Positions 42,689-54,626 of a stretch of 64,000 nucleotides of DNA are shown in pieces (positions within the stretch are counted from its first letter, which is position 1; every line of letters starts with the position of its first letter). The position numbers and the translations under genes were made by a program. The notes below the pieces were generated by a model that made no database searches, was not told the origin of the DNA, and saw nothing but the letters and a program-made list of their open reading frames with translations. This stretch comes from Basidiobolus meristosporus CBS 931.73 (Eukaryota > Basidiobolomycota > Basidiobolomycetes > Basidiobolales > Basidiobolaceae), in NCBI GenBank assembly GCA_002104905.1, contig MCFE01000455.1, positions 1-64,000 of the forward strand, read 5' to 3'.

Positions 42689-43094
42689 AGACTTGCTCTG
42701 TATCTCAGTGGTTAATTGGTCCAAAAGTATCTTGAAGATGTCAGTCCCCAATTGGCACTTTGACCAATACACAAGCTACCTGATTTGCCATCAAATATCC
42801 CATTTTGCCCATTAAGCAAGTAAATCCCTGATCCTAGCAATTGGACAAGGCATCATAGCTGGCACACAACCAATTGTATGGGTGCAAATCAGATCAAATG
42901 GCTGCACTGGTGCCACAGATGATGTTAACATATGCAGGATGTTTATTTCTAAGATTCCTGTCTCAAATGTGAGATGACCTTGATATTGCTTATATCAAGA
43001 ATTTGGTGATCACTGATTTGCAATGGCTTGATTTGGATTGCATAACAAAATTCATTGTTTGGATCACTACAAATAATAGCAGTTCAATGCAATT

Positions 43095-44344
43095 GCATCA
43101 TCTTCTACTAGGCTTTTTTCTCACAGGGACTACTACAGAAGCATTTGGTAGTGATTCACTTTGCACACCTAAACTACTGTCTTGTTGACTATCCTCTTGG
43201 CTACTTGCGTATTTGGAGTCAGTATTTTGCCTCCTAGTTGATGAGTGCAATGCTGCAGCTTGGCCATGCTGAATTGCTCCAGATGATGCAACTGAGCCAA
43301 CCTGCAGTGTTACACACTGACATGTTCTTTTACTTGTCAAAGGCTCTGGTGGTGGAGGCACTTCATGTGGGTCACCATCAGTCAGTTCACTAGAAGAAAC
43401 TTGCTGATGGTCAGGTGTAATGGCATGCGCAGCTGCAACTTGATGTGCTGGCATGGCCCTTGGCTGAGTTTGATGTGATGCTGCTTGTGACACAACTTGG
43501 CCCGCTCCAATGGACTTGTGTCTTTTTAAGCAGTTTGGCAGGTTCTGGTAGTTTTGCTCTGAAGTGTGAGCATTGAACCAATGTGCATTAAGTCAATGCG
43601 GGGCACTCTTGTGAAGGGTGTTGGTATAGTTTGGACTGATGTGTGCTGGTGCACTGAAGTTGTAAGGGATGGTAAGGAATTCAGTAAGGCATGCTGGTGA
43701 GATCTAGACAATGTTGCTTGCAGTCTTTATTCCTCCTCTTGAAGCTCAACTTCTGATTCCTCAAGGTATTCACTTATCCTTTGTCTAATACTTTGGAACT
43801 GTTGCCTGGATGAGTCATGCATATATTGCTCTTGGAAGCCACTTAGCTCTACTAATGTATCACATAATACATTAGTCATTTGAGGGAAAAACTCATTCAA
43901 AATCTATTTGGGTCACAAGGTCAAGGCACAAACAGACACGTCCAGCCTGTACTGAGCAAATTGCATGCAAAATTGTTCCTGCGTGGTTTCCTCATCAACT
44001 CCCCTCACTCTCAGCTCATTCTTGATTTCAATACTTGTCTTGTTATATATCTTCTTACATAAATCTGCTGGCTCCTTGATGTAAAACTCATGCCACAGCT
44101 TTTGACTCAGGTTCTTCCATCTCTGTCAGCTCTCCAAGGTACCTAGTTCTGCTGGATTAATCAGTAGTGCCCAAATATCTGTATGAAGGCTCTTCATAGA
44201 CACTTGGGCCATACTGAAATCATTTGGTGAGAACTCAAACAGATCCAACATTGCCTTTTCCAGTCCAGACCGCGCTTGTGAGCTGGGGAATGGGTTTTGT
44301 CTAGGTTGAACTAAAGATGAGTTGAGACTTGGTATAGGGACCAT
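43095..44344 (-). pseudogene. Harbinger L ORF1
   Basis: It starts MVPIPSLNSSLVQPRQNPFP (72 codons, then TGA at codon 73) and continues in broken frames to a C-terminus VVVPVRKKPSRR. The codon equal to C's Arg124 reads CAA. The central Thr/Gln-rich region is retained (SQAASHQTQPRAMPAHQ). Confidence 0.85.
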
Positions 44345-44701
44345 AATGACGGATTTGGATAATTCTACAGTGGTGTATTGACATCAACCTGGTCTTATAT
44401 GAAATATATATGAAAACTAACGTGATTGTTAAATTTACCATATATTATGCATGATGCATCTTGGATTGCATTGACACAGATCAGATCACATCAATTGCAG
44501 ATTTCCTGTTTGATTATGGACTTGTGAGTAAAACATCAATAAAAATACCCAGTCATTGTTTGAGGATGATTTTGCAACATAATGATGGGATACATGGCAA
44601 TTGATGGAGATTTAATCATAATGCATGAAAAATCAGATGAATAAAGATGATTGTGTCAAATCAAACCACATCATCTCAGCCCAATCCTTACCAATTTTAT
44701 T

Positions 44702-45583
44702 ATGATTTACTTATCTGAATGGTCTTTTCTCATTAATCCCATCACTGCCACCGGATTTCCTTTTGACACACTGGAGGAGATCTATACCAAGTACTGTGGT
44801 CCATCTACCCCAATCTACTTGAGGAGATCCCTTGTTAAGCTTTTCTGCTATTACAAGAACTATTGCCCTACAAGGTTTTATCCCACCATCCATGGCAACA
44901 GAAGTCCTAGAAGCTTTCATTCCCAGCTGACAGCAATGGAGAACCGCCTTGCAGAGGGTATGAATGACTTAGAGCAAGCTTGGTGTACTAGGTTCAGAAG
45001 CTCCAATTGGCTTCCATATCCCAGAGTGTTCAGTAACAGGTTCCATATATGGAGTGTTTTGGATACCTTCCCAGTCAGGATTAACAGACCTTCTAGAGGG
45101 CAGAGGCACTTTTACTCTGGCAAGTACAAGGCACACTGTGTGAGTTTCAGGCACTGTCTGACATTGAGGGTAACATCATCTGGTTTAGTGGGCATTTACT
45201 GGAAGTAGGCATGACAAAGAATTCTGGGTAGAGAATCATCCAGAATTCAGTAGAGGGGAGAAATGTATGGCAGACTTTGCTTATATAGCAGAGGATTGTA
45301 AGAGATTTGGATGTATTGCAGCTTTTAGGAATCCAAGGAATGGTGTGCTTAGCAGGAGGCAGAAGCTCTACCATTAGATATTTAATCATTTCAGAGTGAG
45401 GGTAGAGCATACATTTGGATATCCAGAGAGATTCAGCATATTGGCAGGTAAATACAGAGGAAAGTGATATATAGGAGAAAACAACAGAAAAGGTAAAACA
45501 GTTAAGATACTTATCAATGCACAGTATATTCAAACAAGAAGACATCCACTGAGAGAAATGTGTCTGGAGCATATGTAGATTAA
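44702..45583 (+). pseudogene. Harbinger L transposase
   Basis: The N-terminal half is open (SEWSFLINPITATGFPFDTL.. to FYSGKYKAHC). A shift near 45143 ends the frame. Later pieces ADFAYIAED, RVRVEHTFGYPER and NAQYIQTRRHP can be followed with stops (for example TAG in place of the residue before IFNHF). It is inactive. Confidence 0.85.
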
Positions 45584-45756
45584 ATAAAGCAAGGAAAGCA
45601 CTACTCCAAGCAACATAAGTAAAATTGAGTAAAATTACCAGTAACTATATCCTACCACTGGCATTATGGTAGCAATTATAGTGCCAGAGAGTGCCAGATC
45701 AATTTGGCACTATAAACAGGCTGGTACTATGTGGCACTATCCAATGGAACTAATCT

Positions 45757-46126
45757 ATTACTTTGTGGCTAATAATTAAATATAGTGCTAGATAGTACCC
45801 GTGGACCAAGATAGTGCCATGCATTTTTGTGACATGTTACAAGCCACAGGAGCTAGATTCAGAGTGCCATGGGTATTGAGTACCTGATGCATGACCTCAA
45901 TCCTTTTGTGCTCTTACACATCCTGCAAAACAATGACCTAGAAAAAAAGGTCAAAAAATGGATTTTCTCCAAGACAATGGGTAAAACACAGCAGTGGCAT
46001 AAGATGAAGATGCAGAGCTATGTTTCACACTCTATGGCCAAGTATAGATTCACTTGGCCTCTCTGGCACACCATGGCATCATTTGGCACTCATGGCTCAA
46101 TGTAGCACTATCCAACAAAACAAGTC
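45757..46126. mobile_element. Half FB element between two Harbinger copies
   Basis: It contains part of the FB loop (ACTTTGTGGCTAATAATT) and one full arm ending ..CCAACAAAACAAGTCT. Element L seems to have entered the loop; the other arm is gone. Sequence to the right continues as Harbinger M. Confidence 0.7.
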
Positions 46127-47031
46127 TAAGATCCAATACTTGGATATGTTTTGTTTATGTAAATGGAAATGAATGCATATCAAACTATAAGCTACGCTGA
46201 TACTTATTGTTTTGATTACTATCACCCCACTTGAATGGAAGGATGTTTAAGTATGCAGAGTTTCTATTTATTGGGGATTTGTCTTGTATGTGAGAGGACT
46301 TCAATATTACTTATTTCAAAGCTTAGTGATCAGTGCTTTGTAATGACTCAATTTATATTGCAAAAAAATCTGTTGTTTGGATCTTGACAAATGATAGCAA
46401 TTTAATGAAATTTTATCATCTCCTCCAGGTTTTTTCTCACAGAGATTATTACTGGAGCATTTGGTAGTGATTCAATTTGCACATCTAAGCTACTTTCTTG
46501 TTGACTTTTATCTTACCTATTTGTGTACTTGTAGCCAGTATTTTGCCTCCTGGTTAATGTGTACACTTCTGGAACTTGACTGTGCTGATTTGCTCCAGAT
46601 GAAGTTGCAGAACCTGCCTGAAATGCCATGTATTAATGTGTTGCTTTACTTGCTAAAGGCTCCAGTGGTGCAGGCACTTCCAGTGGGTCATTGTCAGTCA
46701 GCTAACCAGACATTACTTGCTGATGGTCAGGTGTAATGGCAGGCATAGACACAACTTGATGCATGGACATGGCCCTTGGCTGAGTTCAATGTGATACAAC
46801 ATATTGAAACCACTTGACCTGCTCTAATGGAGTTGTGCCTTATTGAGTAGCTTGGCAAGTCCTGGTAGCAATGCTCTAAACCATGAGCATTGACCCAGTG
46901 CGTGGTGCTCTTGTGAAGGGTGTGGTATAGATTGGACTGATGTGGCTGGCACACTAGTGTTCCAAGGGACGGTAAGGAATCCTGCAAGGCATGCTGTTGC
47001 AATCTTTACAAAGTTGCCCACAGTCTGTCCC
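46127..47031 (-). pseudogene. Harbinger M: ORF1 C-terminal half and non-coding end
   Basis: 46127-46400 matches the non-coding ORF1 side of element C (TTGGATATGTTT..). 46400-47031 is ORF1 in reverse with heavy decay. It breaks at 47031, where gene2 sequence starts; a plus-strand open frame crosses this junction only by chance. Confidence 0.75.
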
Positions 47032-48597
47032 ATTACAGGATGGGAGGGAGATAATATAGTGTTTGTACCAGAGCCTAAAAATCAAAAGACATTGAAGATC
47101 TGTGAAGACATTAAGTGCAATGATAAAAAGTGGGCTAATAGTTGGAAGGTCATTAGAAATCTAGCACACCAACACTTTAAGGCCAGCATACCATGGGATC
47201 ATTGGAAACTCAAGGATAAGCAGGATTTGCTTGGTCTGTTCCATGAGCATGATCCTGGATTCAAAAAAGCACACATATCTTGGGCCAGCATTGGTATGCT
47301 AAGAGAGTATCTCAACAATAACAGAAACTATCAAAGGCAGAAGAACAAGGGTGCAATGGCTAAACCCAGCAACTTCCTCAAGAGCCTGTTACAAGCTGAT
47401 CCAAAAGCTCCAAACAAGTGCCAAAAAGACATCAGGTAGCTGAAAGAGCGGCAATAAGGACAAGCAGGCAGACACAGATGCACCAGCACAACATTTATCA
47501 AGAAAAAAGGGTATTTCCACTAACAAAGCACACAGTCAAAGTAGCAGTGAAAGAATTGGCATTGGCAATTTAGAAGGTAAAGGGAAAAAAGTATACCCAA
47601 GCCAGAGCCAGGGAAGCATTAGAAAAAAGGTGTGGTTCTTGCCAACTAATGCTGTAAGCCTGGAACAGACTGAATCCCATCATAGCCAAGAAGAATTACC
47701 AACAAGAAAACAGCTATTTTCACAAGAGTTGGAAGCACAGCCAGTTGAGCTACACTCCAGTGAGGTAGATGAGCTTTCAGAGAACGGCAATACATCTACC
47801 ACAGCCTCCATGTCCTCCATTATTGACAGAGTGGTGATCCCACTGACAGATAAAGTAACATTATCAAGAACTCAAAAAGTTATCATAGTGCCTTCAGTGG
47901 AATTTTGGACCGTTGATAGGCACACCAAGAGGTTGCAGCGCTTCTTTGAGAGCAGTGCTTAAGAAAATGCACTTGAATATTGCAAGGACTTATTGCAAAG
48001 TCTGGTAGATGAGATGCTTGACCTTTCATTGCTGGCTAAAGACTAGGACATGTGGGAATCAGTGAAAGAACAGTGGCACAAAGCTGCAGCATTCCTGCTA
48101 AAGTCATGGAAAAAGGACATAACTGCAGAAATGCTTTTCAAATGGTGGATTTTAATGGAGTTACCTTTGAAATGTAGGGTTGGACTTAATGTTAGTGATG
48201 AATATAGGGACTTGTATAGGCCAGTACAGTTGGCAATTGAGATACAACTGAAGTTTCAATAGGAACATATCAATTTATTTGCATGTGAATAAGAGAATTG
48301 GTTGAGTCATGAAGTAATGAGTGTGAAAAGAGGCAATAACCAATCAATGTGCATAAACATAGAAGGTGATTGAGTGTCCAGGATCAGGGAGTGAGAAAAT
48401 TGGCTGAGGACCAATCAAAAGCCACTTATGTATTGTTGTGATGAAAGATTTTGACTATGTTCTTTGTGAAATCTGAGGTGCAATTATTTTTCAACAGTCT
48501 GTGCATGGTATCCCAGTGGGAACAATACCTCTTAGTCATGGGGCTTTAATTTTGTGATGGCCTTCTAACAGGATCATCACAATTATTTCTCATAGGG
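47032..48597 (+). pseudogene. E-family gene2 C-terminal two thirds and right terminus
   Basis: It begins at GWEGDNIVFVPEPKNQKTLK, then LFHEHDPGFKKAHISWASIG, basic repeats, VIPLTDKVTLSRTQK, VPSVEFWTVDRHTKRLQRFF and AEMLFKWWILMELP, ending EIQLKFQ near 48260. Stops occur near 47440, 47595, 47963 and 48045. 48263-48597 is the non-coding right end to CTCATAGGGG. It supplies evidence for several original sense codons lost in the full E copy. Confidence 0.75.
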
Positions 48598-50045
48598 GTA
48601 GCTGCTGGTTTACAGTCTTCCATTTGGAACTTCTTTAGTAAATCTTGGATATACTTGGATTGGCTCTGGGTGATAGTCCAGGTATCTCTGTCTATGGGGA
48701 ACTTTATCTCTGGGTAGTAACTTAATCCTCCAAGATTGGACATCTTGTACTCCTTAGATGGGCTGGACTTGGTATCTTCCAATGTTTCCAGAATATTGGT
48801 AGCTATGACAAGATTGTCCTCATAAAGAGCCAATAAAGCTGTACTTGCTCTTTCTGGCTTATAGTATATACAATAGTCAGCACTACTCCTTTGGAAGCTC
48901 AAATATTCTAAATATGAACCTATCTTGCAATTCCAGGCTCTTGGTGATTGTTTGAGACCATATAGAGATTTTTTAGGCTTGCTGACCAAATGGGGGTTAT
49001 ATTGGTCAGCAAACCTATCAGACTGGTCCATGTGCATGTCCCCATCAAATTCTCCTTTCAAAAATGCAGCTTTGACATCCTTGTGATGTCTAAAAACATG
49101 TATTTGGCTTCAATAGCCTATACTAATCTGATAAAATTAAACTTGGCTACCAGTACAAAGGGCTCAGTATAGTCAAGTCCTTTTGTTTGAGAGTGTCTTT
49201 TGGCCAAAAATTTTGCTTTGTATCTTTCATTTGTACCATCAGCCTTGTTTTATGTCTTGAAAACCCATATGCATCCAATTGATCTCCAGCTGAATGGTAA
49301 TTTGACTGAGATCCAAATTTGACTCTTCATCAGGGCCTGATACTGCTCAGTAATTGCATATTTCCAAAACTTTGTCTGAGGACTATTTAGGACCTCTTTT
49401 ACAGTCCGTAGCTCATCAATGTGGACTGAATAGGCACAGGCTAAGCTTGTACCTTTACTGATATAGTAACTTGGGCTATTTCTGGTCCAGTTGAATATCC
49501 TGGCTTGTGACACTGGATTGATCACTTCTGGGATATTCCTGGGTACAGATTCAGGCTGAAACATGGGTGAAAAAAATATCACTGTTTAACCCTGATTCTA
49601 TCCTCACTATCAGTGGGCCTGTGATCAGACTTTGGTCATCATCAGATGTCATTTGTTGTGAGAACTCTGAGTTTTCATCAAACATTGCATCCCTGGACTT
49701 GATCAGCTTCTTTGCTTTGGTACTGTGAAGTCTGTATGCTTTACTCTTGTAAAGGAGCTCAACAATATGTATTCTACACTCTCTGGCTCAGATTTTGACT
49801 GATTTCCAGGCAGTTTCTCAGCAAATGCTTTACACCCAAGTATTTTTATATGTTGTGAGCTTGGTCTGCATCCATGGCATACCTCAAATGGAGTAGACTT
49901 ACATAGTATTCTATTAAAACTCCTACCCTTAAGGTACACAGCTGTATCAACTGACACTGCCCAAAAATCATAGGATAATTTTTGATCATGGATGATAGAT
50001 CTTGTCATATCATTTATTGATCTGTTTTCATATTTGCTACTTATT
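48598..50045 (-). pseudogene. Copia element 3, downstream part: integrase C-terminus and reverse transcriptase
   Basis: Reading from 50045: SKYENRSINDMTRSII, WAVSVDTAVYLKGRSFNRIL, RPSSQHIKILGCKAFAEKLP, then a linker with SQARIFNWTRNSPSYYISKG, and RVT_2 blocks DGDMHMDQSDRF, SLYGLKQSPRAWNCKIGSYL, LYEDNLVIATN (Asp-Asp site altered to Glu-Asp) and SNLGGLSYYPEIKF. It is cut at 48598 by the E end. Upstream codons resume beyond Harbinger A at 57944. Confidence 0.85.
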
Positions 50046-50218
50046 AGACTTGTTCTGTTGGATAGTGCCACATAGTGCCAGCCTGTTTATGGTGCCAAAT
50101 TGATCTGGCACTCTCTGGCACTATAATTTCTACCATGATGCCAGTGGTATGATACAGTTACTGGTAATTTTACTCAATCTTACTTATGTTGCTCAGAATA
50201 GTGCTTTCCTTGCTTTAT

Positions 50219-51102
50219 TTACTCTTCATAATGCTCCAGACACATTTCTCTCAGTGGATGTCTTCTTGTATGAATATACTGTGCATTGATAAGTATCTTA
50301 ACTGTTTTACCTATTCTGCTGTTTACTCCTATATATGACTTTCCTCTGTATTTACCTGCCAATATGCTGAATTTCTTCAGATATCCAAATGTGTGCTCTA
50401 CCCTCACACTGAAATGATTAAATATCTCATTGTAGAGCTTCTGCTTCCTGCTAAGCACACCATTCCTTGGCTTCCTATAAGCTGTAATACATCCTAATCT
50501 CTGACAATCCTCTCCTAGATAGGCTAAGTCTGCCATACATTTCTCCACTCTACTGAATTATGGATGATTCTCTACCCAGAGTGCTTTGTCATGCCTACTT
50601 CCAGCAAATGCCCACTAAACCAGATGATGTTACCCTCAATGTCAGACAGTGCTTGAAACTTCACACAGTGTGCCTTGTACTTGCCAGAATAAAAGTGCCT
50701 CTGCCCTCTAGAAGGTCTGTTAATCCTCACTGGGAAGGTATCCAAAATACTCCTGATATGGAACCGGTTGCTGAACACTCTGGGATATGGAAGTCTATTG
50801 GAGCTTCTGAACCTAGTATTCCAAGCTTGCTCTAAGTCATTCATACCCTCTGCAAGGTGGTTCTCCATTATTGTCAGCTGGGAATGAAAGCTTCTAGGAC
50901 TTCTGCTGCCATGGACGGTGGGATGAAACCTTGTAGGGCAATAGTTCTTGTAATAGCAGAGAAGCTTAACAAGGGATCTCCTTGAGTAGATTGGGGTTGA
51001 TGGTCCACAGTACTTGGAATAGATTTCCTCTAGTGTGTCAAAAGGAAATCCAGTGGTAGTGATGGGATTGATGAGAAAAGACTATTCAGATGAGTAAGTC
51101 AT
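50219..51102 (-). pseudogene. Harbinger A transposase
   Basis: Same protein as in B. A stop early after the start codon (TAG for the Trp/Ser region near 51085), a 1-base deletion near 50612 (GGCCC to GCCC) and a stop near 50563 break it. Blocks DTFPVRINRPSRGQRHFYSG, ADLAYLGEDCQ, VRVEHTFGYLKKF and the full LREMCLEHYEE tail are retained. Confidence 0.85.
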
Positions 51103-52086
51103 ATTAAAATTGGTGGATGATTGTATGGAGGCGGTTTGAATCAATTCAGCACAATCTGCGTTATTTATCTGATTTTTAATGCATTACAGTTAAATCTCCA
51201 TCAATTGCCATGTATCCCATCATTATGTTGTAAAAATCATCCGCAAACAATGCCTTGGTACTTTTATTGATGCTTTAATCATAGGTCTATAATCAAATAG
51301 GAAATCTGTAATTGATGTGATCTGATCCATGTCAACGCAATCCAAGATGCATCATGCATAATATATGGAAAGTTCAACAATCACATTAGTTTTCATATAT
51401 ATCTCATATAAGACCAGGTTGATGCCAATATAGTGCTGTATAAGTATCCAAATCCGTTGCTATGGTCCCCATACTAAGCCTCAACTCATCTTTAGTACAA
51501 CCCAGACAAAACCCATCCCCCAGCTCACAAGCGCGGTCCGGACCGGAAAAGTTGATGTTGGATCCCTTTGAGTTCTTGCCAAATGATTTTAGTATGGGCC
51601 AAGTGTCTATGATGAGCATTCATACAGATATCTGGGCACTACTGATTAATCTAGCAGAACTAGATACCTCAGAGAGTTGACAAAGATGGAAGAATTTGAG
51701 TAGAAAGCTGTGGCATGAGTTCTACATCAAGATGCCAGCCAATGTATGTAAAAAGATATATAACAAGACAGGTATTGAAATCAAGAATGAGCTGAGAGTG
51801 AGGGGATTTGACAAAGAAGCCACGCGGGAATGATTTTGCACGCAACTTGCACAGCACAGGCCGGACACATCCGTTCATGCCTCAACTTTGGGAATCAAAT
51901 AGATCTTGAATGAGTTTTTGCCTCAAATGACTAATGTACTACGTGATATATTAGTAGAGCTAAGTGGCTTCCAAGAGCAATATACACAGAACTCATCCAG
52001 GCAACAGCTCCAAAGTATCAGACAGAGGGTAGGAGAATACCTTGAGGAATCAGATGGTGAGCTTCAGGAGGAAGAATAAAGACCGC

Positions 52087-53157
52087 TGTGGTGGTGTATA
52101 AGTCCAAGGGAGAGATACATCCAACACTTCTCAAGTGTTTTGTGTGTGGGGTGTTCACTGGGTGCAATAACCTCTGGCAAAAGCTTGCTAAGAATACTTG
52201 GATTCTGTCTCTAATCTAATATGATGGGGAATAAAGCCACAAGCTTGTCAAGGGAAAACTCTTGAGCTACAATCCCCAACTTAGTTGGCGTCTTAACAAA
52301 AGTATGTGCTGGGTTCAGCGTCCTTTGAGATGACAATGTACTAAAGCTTCCAAAGTCAAAACAACTGTAAACTCCACCAGCAGGGACTTGATAAGAATGC
52401 AGCTGTGGTCAATAGTTACAAAGACAGAAAAGTATCTTTGCCTGTACAAGAACAAACTTGGGAAAGAATCAAATATAGTAAAAGATACCTACTCTGAGTA
52501 TTCCTCACAAGTAGTGCCTCCAAGGTCAGTTGGCTGTCAGCGTGGTTTCCTGGGAGTGTCCTGTGGTCTGGGGTTGGAAGTTCATGTAGCAGCAGGTAGC
52601 AGTGATCACACTAATCAACAAGTTGGTATATTGATAAAAGGGATGATGATTTATTGTAGAGGGATAGCCTCCCTTATATACTTTTCTCACTGGCTAAGTG
52701 ATTACTAATCATGGTGTTCCAGAAGGTTCCAGACATCAATAGAAATCTTAATGACATCAGAATGACCTAAGAATGTTCTAAGTAGGTGCCGGAAGGTTCT
52801 AAGAGGCACAGCACATCCAACCAATCAGGAATCAGTATTCTGAAACCTGCGTAACATGTGGATACTATATATGGTATGGAAATGCTAGGGATGGTGGCAC
52901 AGGTTGATCATATGTCACAGGTACTGGCGTGGTTACTTGCCTAATATAGAAGCACTTATAGCTAGTAATCTTACATAAGGTGAGGGGTAACTTATCCAAT
53001 AAGGTAAGCAGGTGTGATAGTCAACTGGCTTATGGGATAGTACTGATTGGGTAAGACAAATGGGATAAAACTAAAATAAATGTAGTAGAGATATAGGGAA
53101 GTAGAAAATGAGGGAATGAGCACATCCGTTAGTGGGTGTCACTGTCACCCCACTACA
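52087..53157 (-). mobile_element. HSE-LTR copy 3 with 4-bp duplication CCGC (1071 bp)
   Basis: It starts TGTGGTGGTGTATAAG and ends CACCCCACTACA. CCGC flanks it at 52083-52086 and 53158-53161. It is the longest copy. On its minus strand the order is GAA/TTC arrays, TATATAAGGGAGG (about 52674-52682), then an AATAAATCATCATCCC-type sequence, which reads like a U3-R boundary. No coding sequence is visible. Confidence 0.7.
52717..52799 (-). promoter_or_regulatory. Heat-shock-element motifs in HSE-LTR copy 3
   Basis: TTC-ca-GAA-gg-TTC at 52717-52729 is a perfect three-unit site. GAA-tg-TTC at 52771-52778 and GAA-gg-TTC at 52792-52799 are two-unit sites. Order and distances match copy 1. Confidence 0.55.
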
Positions 53158-54626
53158 CCGCTAGCAACATTGTCCAGATTGCGCCAGCATGCCTTGCTGG
53201 ATTCCCTACCATCTCTTGCAACCACAGCATGCCGGTGCATGTCGGTCCAGACCACGCCAACACCCTTTACCAGAATGCCCCACATGAAGTCAACGTGCAT
53301 TGAGTCAACATGCGTTTGGTCAACGCGTATGCTTCAGAGCAAAACTACAAGAACTTGCCAAACTGCTCATTTGGACACAAGTCCATTGGAGCGGACCAAG
53401 TTGCGTCAACATGCAGCATCACATCAAACTCAGCCAAAGGCCATCTCAACACGTCAAGGCATGCCTGCACGTGCCATTTCACCTGACCATCAGCATGTTA
53501 CTTCTGGTGAACTTACTGATGATGGCCAACATGAAGTGCCTCAACCACCGGAGCCCTTAGCAAGTAAAAGAATGCATCAGCATGTGGCACTACAGGCTGG
53601 TTCAGTTGGTTCAGTTGCAGCAATTTAGCATGGCCAAGCTGCAGCATAGCACTCATCAACTAGGAGGCAAAATACTGACTACAAATACACAAGTAGCCAA
53701 GATGATAGTCAGCCAGGAAGTAGTATAGATGTGCAAAGTGAGTTACTACCAAATGCTTCAGTAGTAATCCCTGTGAGAAAAAAACCCAGGAGAAGATGAT
53801 GCAATCGCTTTGAATTACTCACATTTGTAATGATCCCAACAACCCTTTTTTTTGCAATCCAAATCAAGCCATTGCAAATCATTAGACTTGTTCCATTGTA
53901 CCATGCCAGGGCGTGCAGCGCGATCCGCGGTTGCAAAGAACAATTGGGCGCGATATCATAGCTACCAGAAGGCAGGATTGTTCTTGGACAATTTTGCACC
54001 ATGTGGGACGATCTTGCACTCTATGGCACAATCTGACACGATGAGGTTGGCACAGATGATTGCGCCAACTCGTAATGTTTGCATCACGTGCGCGATCGGA
54101 TACCGCTTTAATGGCAGGTAAAATCCGGTATTTGGATATGTTTCTTTAATGTAAATGGAAATAAATGTGCATCACACTATAAACTACACTGATACTTACC
54201 ATTTTGGTTACCCTCACTCCAATTGGACGGTATCTCAGTGGTTAATTGGTCCAAAAGTATCCTGAAGCTGGCAGCCCCCAATTGGCTCATTGACTACTGA
54301 AAAAGCTACCTAATTTGCCATCAAATATCCCATTTTGCCCATTGAGCAAGTAAATCCCTGATCCTAGTGATTGGGCTAGGTGTCATAGCTAGCACGCAAG
54401 CGATCATGTAGGTGCAAAACAGATCCAATTGCTGCACTGGTATTACAGATGACGTATATATATGCAGGGTGTTTATTTATAGGGGTTCTGTCTCATATGT
54501 GAGACGACCTTGATATTACTTATATCAAAAATTTGATGATCACTGATTTGCAATGGCTCAATTTGGATTGCCAAAAAAAAGGGTTGTCAGGATCATTACA
54601 AATGTGAGCGATTCAAAGCGATTGCA

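Larger units (their letters stand above)
42689..45756 (+). mobile_element. PIF/Harbinger element L (old)
   Basis: AGACTTGCTCT at 42689 is joined by a deletion to GTATCTCAGTGG; the right end is ..GGAACTAATCT at 45756. The flanking triplets AAT and ATT do not match cleanly. The gene order equals C and B. It is almost free of CpG, with TG/CA where C has CG. Confidence 0.8.
51462..53799 (+). pseudogene. Harbinger A ORF1, split by HSE-LTR
   Basis: It starts MVPIPSLNSSLVQPRQNPSP. TGA at codon 73, then TGA (51831-51833) at the codon that is CGA (Arg124) in C and CAA in B. The HSE-LTR lies at 52087-53157. The remaining C-terminal half ends VVIPVRKKPRRR at 53799. Confidence 0.85.

Noticed and set aside
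46942-47439. A 165-codon open frame
   Set aside because: It crosses the junction of reversed Harbinger ORF1 and gene2. Only the part from 47032 is real coding remnant.
49703-50071. A 122-codon minus-strand frame starting in Harbinger A
   Set aside because: The first codons come from the Harbinger terminus. The coding content belongs to Copia element 3.
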